From Bog-877 sp049518775 (GTDB taxonomy: Bacteria; Chloroflexota; Dormibacteria; Aeolococcales; Bog-877): 20,695 bases of DNA. This document shows positions 15,523 through 20,695 of this stretch, piece by piece (position 1 is the first letter of the stretch; each line of letters begins with the position of its first letter). The translations under genes and the position numbers were made by a program. Under the pieces are notes generated by a model that saw only the letters and a list, made by a program, of their open reading frames with translations, was not told the origin of the DNA and ran no database searches. The stretch is from positions 1 to 20,695 of the forward strand of contig JBEKRL010000031.1 of the NCBI GenBank assembly GCA_049518775.1, in the 5' to 3' direction.

Positions 15523-16070
15523 TTCGCTGAGGACCCCGGCGTTAGGTCGGTTCGAGGTCGGCCCCACTGGTGGCCCAGGCGTGCCGGTGCCCGGTCGTGA
15601 CACGCCGCTGGAGCGCTCTCTCAGGCCGGCCCGACGTCGGGCTTTGGCCTGGGAGCGGTCCCCGTCGCCGCCGGCGGTGACATCGAGACTGAGGTGCCAC
15701 CGAGGGCTGGATCCGGCGACGGGATGGCCGGCCGCCCCGGTCCCATCCGGCGCGGCCAAAGCCCCGGCGCCCTCTTCACCCAGAGTTCCGCGGCGCTGAG
15801 ACGCCAAGGCCCCCAGCGCGGCTGCCTCGGCGGTGGCTCGGAGCTGGCCACCGCCACGGACCCCGCTCCCGGCGCTCTGCGCGATCCCGGTGGGGATCCC
15901 CAACGGACCCGCCGATCGGTTGGCGTCGACCAGCCGATGCGCACCTTAGCCTGACCGGCACTGGCGACGCCTTCGCCCGGACCGGGAGTTCCGGCTACGC
16001 TAGGCTGGCTCTCTCCGCCTCACCGTCTGTTCACCTGCCTCGCCGCAGCGCCGGCCCGCGAACGGTCGCC

Positions 16071-16088
16071 GTGCCCCAGCGGGGGCAC
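16071..16088 (-). terminator. Perfect 7-bp hairpin near the tRNA fragment
   Basis: GTGCCCC (16071-16077) pairs with GGGGCAC (16082-16088) around AGCG. It lies about 60 bp beyond the CCA end of the minus-strand tRNA fragment and may be the old terminator of the tRNA gene. There is no T run on either strand. Confidence 0.3.
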
Positions 16089-16149
16089 CTAACCAGTCTG
16101 GTGGAGCCCGACGTGGCGGCCGGCGGGCGGATCCGGCGCAATCCGGAAG

Positions 16150-16198
16150 TGGTGCCCGCGGAAGGACTCGAACCTCCGACGCGCGGTTTGGGAAACCG
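16150..16198 (-). other. 3' half of a tRNA gene, probably tRNA-Gly(CCC); likely attachment site
   Basis: Read on the minus strand, the sequence has an anticodon arm CGGT-TTCCCAA-ACCG (T33, anticodon CCC, A37), a five-base variable region, a T arm GGAGG-TTCGAGT-CCTTC, the acceptor 3' strand CGCGGGC, discriminator A and an encoded CCA (16150-16152). The 5' half is missing: no D arm and no matching GCCCGCG occur upstream. A tRNA 3' half lying 83 bp from the end of a tyrosine recombinase gene is the classical duplicated att site of an integrated element. The geometry predicts the intact tRNA gene at the far right end of the element, outside this window. Confidence 0.78.
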
Positions 16199-16281
16199 AT
16201 TCGGCCGAGATCAGGGCAGTTCCCAGCCGAGATCGCCACCACCCGACTACGCTCCCGCCTACGCCCTACTTAGACAGTCCG

Positions 16282-17430
16282 TCACGAGCCGCCCCGGAGC
16301 CTTCCCATTCGGTCGGCGGCATCCCGCTGCCGGGTCGGCATGACCCGGGCATAGGTGGGCGCGGTGAGGGCGAGGCTGACGCTGGAGTGGCCGAGTAGGG
16401 GGCTCACGGTGGCAAGGCCCGCCCCGGAGCCGAGCATTAGCCCGGCATAGGCATGGCGTAGGTGATGCCACCGCATCGGGGGCAGGCCGGCCGCCGCGAG
16501 GGCCTGCTCGAAATGGTGGGTAAGGGCTGAGCCATTCCGCGGCTGGCCGGTGCTGGTGGTGAAGAGCAGGCTGGGGATCGGCTCTCGCCACCTGCTGCCT
16601 GCTGCCATTCGAGCCCCCAACTGAGCCTGCTGCTCTTGGGCCAGGGCCTCCACCGCGGCCCCGGTGAGTGGGATGATTCGCCGAGAGGTCCGGCTCTTCA
16701 CCTCTACTAAGTGGTATGCCCCCGCGATCCGCTGCAGGGCCTGGGTGACGTGCAACTCCCCGGCGCCAACGTCCACGTCCTGCCATCGGACCCCCAAGAG
16801 CTCGCCTTGCCTCAGCCCGGTGTGGATCGCCACTGTCACCAGTCTCCGCAGTCTCGGCTCGGGCATGGCTTGGATCACGGCCTCGGATTCAGTGGAGGTC
16901 AGTATCGGAGGGGGCTGGTAGGAAATCCTGGGCGGCCTTGCCAGCCCGGCCACGTTGCGGACGACCAGATCTTCCCTCAACGCGTCGTTCAGGGCCGCTC
17001 TCAGCACGCTTCTGGCATGGGCCGCCGTCTGGGGGCTGAGCCCCTGCGCCTGGAGCTTGGCGAGGAGCCGGTCCACGTCGCTCGGGGCAAGTCTGCCAAG
17101 CCTGATCCGCCCCAGTGCCGGGATGACTTGCAACCGCACCAGCCCCGCGTACCGGGCCCAGGTGGAGGGCCGGACCCTCGGGGCGATGACCTCCAGCCAC
17201 TCCTCAAGGAACTGGCCCACGGTGACCCCGGCCGGGGGCGGGCGGGAACCCCGGTCCAGACCGACTAGGGCCTGTCTGAGGGCTCGCTCTGCCTCGGTTC
17301 GGGAATGGCAGTAAATCGAGCGTCTGACCCGCCGGCCATTCTCCCAACCGGCGCTGAATCTGGCCTCCCACAAGCCATCGGCCCGGAGGTTGATGCTGCC
17401 CGTCCCCCGTCCCCGGCGCTTGGCCGCCAC
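16282..17430 (-). CDS. int: Tyrosine-type site-specific recombinase/integrase
   Basis: From the GTG at 17428-17430 this is a 382-residue phage-type integrase. It has an N-terminal arm-binding segment beginning AAKRRGRGTGSINLRADGLW, a SAM-like core-binding domain (about 70-150: TVGQFLEEWLEVIAPRVRPS) and a catalytic domain with Arg207 (TGLRQGEL), Lys245 (VEVKSRTSRR), His322-x2-Arg325 (WHHLRHAY), His348 (LLGHSSVS) and nucleophile Tyr360 (PTYARVMP). All catalytic residues are present, so it may be active. The ORF stays open for 73 codons upstream (to 17649), but that part is Pro/Arg-rich and unlike integrases. No well-spaced ribosome binding site supports the GTG: AGGAGG lies about 20 bases away. 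Its 3' end faces the tRNA fragment, the usual int-attP order. No excisionase is recognised nearby. Confidence 0.92.
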   Translation of the reverse strand: MAAKRRGRGTGSINLRADGLWEARFSAGWENGRRVRRSIYCHSRTEAERALRQALVGLDRGSRPPPAGVTVGQFLEEWLEVIAPRVRPSTWARYAGLVRLQVIPALGRIRLGRLAPSDVDRLLAKLQAQGLSPQTAAHARSVLRAALNDALREDLVVRNVAGLARPPRISYQPPPILTSTESEAVIQAMPEPRLRRLVTVAIHTGLRQGELLGVRWQDVDVGAGELHVTQALQRIAGAYHLVEVKSRTSRRIIPLTGAAVEALAQEQQAQLGARMAAGSRWREPIPSLLFTTSTGQPRNGSALTHHFEQALAAAGLPPMRWHHLRHAYAGLMLGSGAGLATVSPLLGHSSVSLALTAPTYARVMPTRQRDAADRMGRLRGGS

Positions 17431-17634
17431 GCGCCAATGGTAGGGAGCCCCTCCTGGGCTGGGGCACCTCCGGCGGACCCCGAGCGGGGGCGGGGAGCGG
17501 TATCTCCGCCTTCCAGTCCGCCTGGTGCCGGGCGGGGCTGCCCCAGCTTCGGTGGCATGACCTCCGCGGGGCTGATGCCGGGCTCCTGCTAGCCTCGGGG
17601 ACCGATCTGGCGGTAATCTCGAAGCGGATGGGGC

Positions 17635-18138
17635 ATGCATCAACTTCAACTACAGCCCGAGCATATTCTGGGGTCGCAGACATCCTTCAGGTTGAGGCCA
17701 GCGCGCGGCGGGGGAGGCTCTTGGGTGCCGGGTGAGCCACGACTAAGCAAGGACCGGACGCGGGTCGTCTGTGGCTACAGGTTCCCCGACCGGGAGCAGC
17801 CCTGCCAAGAATGGCTGGCGTGGTGGGCCGACGACTGGGATAGCCTTCGTTGGCGTGAGATCACGGGCATGAGCGTGGTCGGCGCATCCACTGGCCCGGT
17901 GGCGACCCGGGCCGAGTCGTTTGCTGAAAGGTTCGGGATGGCAGGGGTCTCAGTGCGTTGCTTTAAGGGTGAAGGGGTGCGGATCACGATCGGGGCACCG
18001 ACGGCCAACGATCGGGTCGTCGACGTCGGTCGGTCCTTCGCGTTTGGCATGAGGGCGAGGAGTGCGGCACGGCCGGCCACGCGGGAAACCAGACGCACAC
18101 AACGAAGCGCGAGGAAAGGCAACGCAAATGAGCAATGA
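17635..18138 (+). pseudogene. ORF ending in a HisC-like aminotransferase C-terminal remnant
   Basis: A 167-codon frame is open here, but only part of it is recognisable. Residues about 88-136 (17896-18042), including ESFAERFGMAGVSVRCFKGE and GVRITIGAPTANDR, match the C-terminal strand-helix region of class I/II histidinol-phosphate or aromatic aminotransferases. The PLP lysine and all other domains are absent. The N-terminal part (CGYRFPDREQPCQEWLAWWA, WREITGM) and the Arg-rich tail resemble nothing I know. It probably represents a decayed or truncated gene fused by chance to other sequence. The end overlaps the small ORF at 18128. Confidence 0.5.
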
Positions 18139-18295
18139 CGTCAAGACCGCGTTGCCGATCTTCGAAACGGCCAACAGCGGCGAGCCAGGGTTCTCGCAAG
18201 CGGTGTGCGAGCTGTTGACACCTCTTGTGGGCCCGTCGCGGCGCGTCATCAGGAGTACACGGGAAGTAAGGAGACACTGTGACCATCGTTCTTGA
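18128..18295 (+). CDS. Short unrecognised ORF upstream of the ammonia-lyase gene
   Basis: This is 55 codons from ATG (18128), with AGGAAAGG about eight bases upstream. The product begins MSNDVKTALPIFETANSGEP and continues GFSQAVCELLTPLV, then becomes Arg-rich. The first 40 residues have a normal protein composition and could be the start of a truncated enzyme. I recognise no family. The end overlaps the start of the lyase gene by 17 bases, so it could act as a coupled leader ORF. Confidence 0.25.
   Translation: MSNDVKTALPIFETANSGEPGFSQAVCELLTPLVGPSRRVIRSTREVRRHCDHRS
18268..18273 (+). promoter_or_regulatory. Ribosome binding site fixing the lyase start
   Basis: AAGGAG lies five bases before the GTG at 18279-18281. 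This is a near-perfect Shine-Dalgarno and supports GTG as the start of the ammonia-lyase gene. Confidence 0.75.
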
Positions 18296-19802
18296 CGGCG
18301 GCTCGCTGACGATCGAGAGGCTGGTGCGCATCGCGCGCGGTGGCGAGAGAGTCGAGCTCGACACAGGAGCGCTGGAGCGCATCCGTGTGTGTCGCGCCAT
18401 GATCGAGGACAAGCTCGCTGCCCACGAGATCATGTACGGCACCAACACGGGCATCGGTGAGTTCTCAGAGGTGGTGCTGAGCGACGAGCAGGTCGAGCAG
18501 TTCCAGCGGGCGCTGGTCTACAACCACGCGGCAGGTATCGGTGAGCCGCTGCCCCCGGAGGTGGTGCGGGCCGCCATGGCTGGCCGCATCAACGTCCACG
18601 CCCACGGCAACGCTGGCATCCGGCCCGAGATCACCCTGACTCTCGTTGCGATGCTGAACCAGGGCATGACTCCGGTCGTCTGCCAGAAAGGCTCGGTGGG
18701 CGCCTGTGGCGACCTTGCCCCTATGGCCCAGCTGGCGCTTTCGCTGATGGGCGAAGGCGAATCGTTCTACCAGGGTGAGCGGATGGCCACGAGCGTCGCC
18801 ATGTCGCGCGCCGGCATTCCGATCCCGGGTCTGCAGGCCCGCGACGGCCTCGGCACAATAAACGGTGCCAACGTGCTCACTGCCATGAGCGCTCTGCTGC
18901 TTTACGACGTAGACCGCTGGCTGCGCCAGGCCGAGATCGCCTGCGCGATGTCGCTCGAGGCGCTGCTGGCAAACCTGAAGCCCTACGACACGCGTCTCCA
19001 CCAACTGCGCGGTTTTCCCGGGGCGGTGCGCAGCGCCGCCGCGATCAGGCGTTGCATCGAGGGCAGCGACCTCACGTCGGGCAAGATCAAGACCAAGGTC
19101 CAGGACGCGTACTCGATGCGCTCGTCTCCGCAGGTGATCGGTGCCGCCCACGACGCGGTCGCCTGGGCGGCCAGCCAGGTCGAGATCGAGTTGAACGGGG
19201 TCGGCGACAACCCGATCTTCATCCCTGAGGACAAGCTCACGCTCACCGGCGCGAACTTTCAGGGCACACCTGTCTCGCTGCCCATGGAGATGGTCGGCCA
19301 GGCGATCACCATGGTGAGCGTGCTGTCGGAGCGGCGCATGAACCGGCTCGAGAACCCGGCCCTCAGCCAGGGACTGCCTGCTTTTCTGACCGCCGAGCCG
19401 GGCTTCTACAGCGGCCTAATGCTCAGCCAGTACACCGCCGACATGCTGATCACCGAGCAGCGCATCCTGGCGGCTCCGGCCTCGACCATGTCCATCCCGG
19501 CCGCGGCCGACCAGGAGGACTTCGTCTCGATGGGCATGAACACGGCCCTGAAGAACCGTCAGGTCATGCAAAACGCCTGGGCCGTACTTGGCATCGAGTT
19601 CATGGCCGCCGCCCAGGCGCTCGACTTTCGCGATTTCGCGCAAGGCAAAGGTGTGCGGGTCGCCCACGAAGTTGTCCGCCGACATGTCGAGCACCTCGGC
19701 GAGGATCGCCCACTGTATCCCGACCACAACGCCATGGCAGCCCTCGTGGAATCGGGGGAGATTCTCGAGGCGGTAGAGGCTGCCGTCGGACCGCTGGGAT
19801 AG
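18279..19802 (+). CDS. hutH: Histidine ammonia-lyase-family (MIO) enzyme with Ala-Cys-Gly triad
   Basis: This 507-residue protein spans the full aromatic amino acid lyase family. Visible elements are the mobile-loop YGTNTGIGEF (53-62) with the catalytic Tyr, YNHAAGIGE (about 81-89) with the His found in histidases, GRINVHAHGNAGIRPEI, the prosthetic-group region KGSVGACGDLAPMAQL, NGANVLTAMSALLLY, QDAYSMRSSPQVIG, GVGDNPIF and a C-terminal QEDFVSMGMNTALKN. In most members the MIO group forms from Ala-Ser-Gly; here the triad is Ala-Cys-Gly (codon TGT). Older mutational work on Pseudomonas histidase, as I recall, found Cys tolerated at this position, and I believe a natural ACG subgroup exists. 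The expected reaction is non-oxidative deamination of L-histidine to urocanate in the cytosol. The active-site His favours histidine over phenylalanine or tyrosine, but a related lyase or aminomutase is possible. No hutU, hutI or hutG gene is in the window. Confidence 0.9.
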   Translation: MTIVLDGGSLTIERLVRIARGGERVELDTGALERIRVCRAMIEDKLAAHEIMYGTNTGIGEFSEVVLSDEQVEQFQRALVYNHAAGIGEPLPPEVVRAAMAGRINVHAHGNAGIRPEITLTLVAMLNQGMTPVVCQKGSVGACGDLAPMAQLALSLMGEGESFYQGERMATSVAMSRAGIPIPGLQARDGLGTINGANVLTAMSALLLYDVDRWLRQAEIACAMSLEALLANLKPYDTRLHQLRGFPGAVRSAAAIRRCIEGSDLTSGKIKTKVQDAYSMRSSPQVIGAAHDAVAWAASQVEIELNGVGDNPIFIPEDKLTLTGANFQGTPVSLPMEMVGQAITMVSVLSERRMNRLENPALSQGLPAFLTAEPGFYSGLMLSQYTADMLITEQRILAAPASTMSIPAAADQEDFVSMGMNTALKNRQVMQNAWAVLGIEFMAAAQALDFRDFAQGKGVRVAHEVVRRHVEHLGEDRPLYPDHNAMAALVESGEILEAVEAAVGPLG

Positions 19803-19859
19803 GCAAGTCTGTGGATGTCCCGAGGACTTCGTATCGCCTGACGCGTTGGTTCCCTTTCT

Positions 19860-19880
19860 GTGAGCCCGCCGGATGCTCAC
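19860..19880 (+). terminator. Possible terminator hairpin after the lyase gene
   Basis: GTGAGC (19860-19865) pairs with GCTCAC (19875-19880) around nine bases, 57 bp past the stop of the lyase gene. A second perfect inverted repeat, GGCTCCG and CGGAGCC (19942-19948, 19958-19964), follows about 60 bp later. Neither has a T run; either could end the transcript. Confidence 0.3.
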
Positions 19881-20045
19881 CGGGCAAGACACCTGTGGGC
19901 GATCGCGAATAGTGCAATGAGCTGATCACCAAAAGTACAGAGGCTCCGGGGCAGGAGCGGAGCCCTGTAGGTGAACAGAAGAAGGGAGCCCCCGGGCAGG
20001 CCTTGGGTGTTGAGTCCACGCCTGAGGAGGCCCCGGTTGCAGTGT

Positions 20046-20190
20046 GAGGAAGTTGGGATGAGTTTGCGAGTCCTGCGATCCCATGGCTGGAGCCTGACGG
20101 CCCTGGCCCAGGAGTTCGGCATGAACTGGCGGACGGTGAAGCGGGAAGTGGAGAGCGAGGCACGCCGCCGGTACCGAGGCACCAGGGGCA
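20046..20190 (+). pseudogene. Remnant of an IS21-type (IstA) transposase N-terminus
   Basis: In this frame the residues EEVGMSLRVLRSHGWSLTAL then AQEFGMNWRTVKREVESEAR form a helix-turn-helix that matches the DNA-binding N-terminus of IstA-like transposases (pattern: short acidic start, ALAREFG-like helix, NWRTVKR recognition helix, ESxxRRRY tail). The frame loses similarity after RYRGTRG, and no DDE catalytic domain or IstB helper is present. It is a short decayed insertion-sequence fragment. Confidence 0.55.
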
Positions 20191-20408
20191 GCGGCCCGCG
20201 GTCGACCCCAGCCAGGATGACGCCCATCCCCAGCGGGCCGTTCCCGATGGCATCGGACTGGCGCTGCCCCTCTTCCTCCCAGCTGCACCATCAGCTCATC
20301 CGAACCAGAACTCCAGCCCCGGGCAGATCTGCGCAGCGAGGGTCACTCGGGCCGACTTGGACGCCTAAATCGCGGCACGCGTGACCTCCAGTGCTCCGAC
20401 AGAGAGAA

Positions 20409-20435
20409 AGCCACCCAGCCCGATGCTGAGTGGCT
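20409..20435 (-). terminator. Terminator-like hairpin, minus strand
   Basis: AGCCACCCAG (20409-20418) pairs with CTGAGTGGCT (20426-20435) with one mismatch around a seven-base loop. On the minus strand the stem is followed by TTTCTCTCT, a T-rich tail, so it reads as an intrinsic terminator for minus-strand transcription. No minus-strand gene is seen just upstream of it (to its right), so the gene it served may be lost or lie elsewhere. Confidence 0.5.
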
Positions 20436-20568
20436 CCGGTCGGTCTAACCCGCCTGTTGGGGTTGGTGGCAGTGGGGCTAGGCTCCCGGGTCTACACCTG
20501 AGCAGGGGGATCAGCGCCGGGGAGCTGCCTCTGAGTCAGGCAACACACCCCTTGTGAGCCGTTCAGCC

Positions 20569-20574
20569 TAAAAT
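20569..20574 (+). promoter_or_regulatory. Possible -10 element of the right-end gene
   Basis: TAAAAT stands out from the GC-rich surroundings 38 bases before the preferred ATG (20607). No -35 hexamer occurs at 16-18 bases spacing; TTGTGA at 20552 is too close. The call is tentative. Confidence 0.25.
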
Positions 20575-20606
20575 GCTCCGCCGTCATGTCTGAACGGAGG
20601 AGTCCC

Positions 20607-20695
20607 ATGTCGAAGGATGAGAGAGCCCAGAAGCCGGAGGACCTGACCCGGCTGTTCGTCGACCGCGCCAATGACGGCGACGCGGCCGGTATCGC
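20607..20695 (+). CDS. SnoaL/NTF2-like (DUF4440-type) protein, 5' end only
   Basis: Thirty codons are present before the window ends: MSKDERAQKPEDLTRLFVDR followed by ANDGDAAGIA. The pattern PEDLTRLFVDRANDGD is typical of the first helix of SnoaL-like or ketosteroid-isomerase-like proteins, small alpha/beta-barrel dimers of varied function. The ATG at 20607 has GGAGGAG just upstream; an in-frame ATG at 20586 would add seven residues. Too little is present to assign a reaction. Confidence 0.6.
   Translation, partial: MSKDERAQKPEDLTRLFVDRANDGDAAGI

Larger units (their letters stand above)
15401..16149. other. Intergenic region upstream of the metabolic locus
   Basis: Several 60-130 codon ORFs exist on both strands, but their products are low-complexity (Pro, Arg, Gly, Ala) and match no family I know. 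What can be supported is a minus-strand promoter-like sequence at 15493-15522 and a perfect hairpin at 16071-16088 close to the tRNA fragment. The rest (about 15523-16070) shows no recognisable gene or repeat. Confidence 0.5.
20191..20606. other. Gene-poor stretch before the truncated right-hand gene
   Basis: I recognise no gene after the transposase remnant. The stretch holds one clear hairpin (20409-20435) and a possible -10 element shortly before the last gene. Confidence 0.4.

Noticed and set aside
16000..16242. Small minus-strand ORF containing GFPNRASEVRVLPRAP
   Set aside because: This is a translation of the tRNA fragment and its flank, a common false gene call.
18215..18220. Perfect TTGACA hexamer upstream of the ammonia-lyase gene
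   Set aside because: No -10-like sequence lies at 16-18 bases; the positions there read GCGGCG.
1..20695. CRISPR array or long direct repeats
   Set aside because: No regularly spaced repeats were seen anywhere in the window by eye.

Overview
This window is high-G+C bacterial DNA. The gene content suggests an actinobacterium or a related high-G+C lineage: many GTG starts, short 4-bp gene overlaps, a GntR/FCD regulator, and a TIM-barrel glycosidase-like protein of a type I know mainly from actinobacteria. The lineage is an inference; no rRNA or other taxonomic marker is present.

Left and centre (about 250-15,520): a run of genes all on the minus strand, read from right to left. A well-formed promoter-like sequence (15493-15522) precedes a Gfo/Idh/MocA-type oxidoreductase. 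It is followed by two tandem DUF4438 proteins with overlapping ends, a second Gfo/Idh/MocA oxidoreductase, a GntR/FCD regulator, a family-5 solute-binding protein, a TldD/TldE pair, the two permeases of a peptide/nickel-type ABC transporter, an SDR dehydrogenase and a frameshifted TIM-barrel glycosidase-like gene. Several joints are translationally coupled (stop and start overlap at DUF4438-1/DUF4438-2, oxidoreductase/GntR, GntR/binding protein and TldD/TldE). A strong hairpin follows the binding-protein gene. The most economical reading is an uptake-and-catabolism locus: a peptide or peptide-like compound is bound and imported, cleaved by the TldD/TldE protease, and further handled by the dehydrogenases and DUF4438 proteins under local GntR control. 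The substrate is unknown. No ATPase gene for the transporter is present in the window.

Middle right (about 15,520-17,650): a non-coding stretch, then the 3' half of a tRNA gene (anticodon loop to CCA, minus strand, probably Gly-CCC) lying 83 bp past the end of a tyrosine recombinase gene. This looks like an attachment site of an element integrated in a tRNA gene. The geometry puts the element to the right of position 16150 and the metabolic locus in the flanking chromosome.

Right end (about 17,635-20,695): plus-strand genes of mixed origin. These are an ORF ending in a remnant of a HisC-like aminotransferase, a short unrecognised ORF, a full-length histidine ammonia-lyase-family gene whose MIO triad is Ala-Cys-Gly rather than Ala-Ser-Gly, a remnant of an IS21-type transposase N-terminus, a hairpin terminator-like structure on the minus strand, and the first 30 codons of a SnoaL/NTF2-like protein cut off by the window end.
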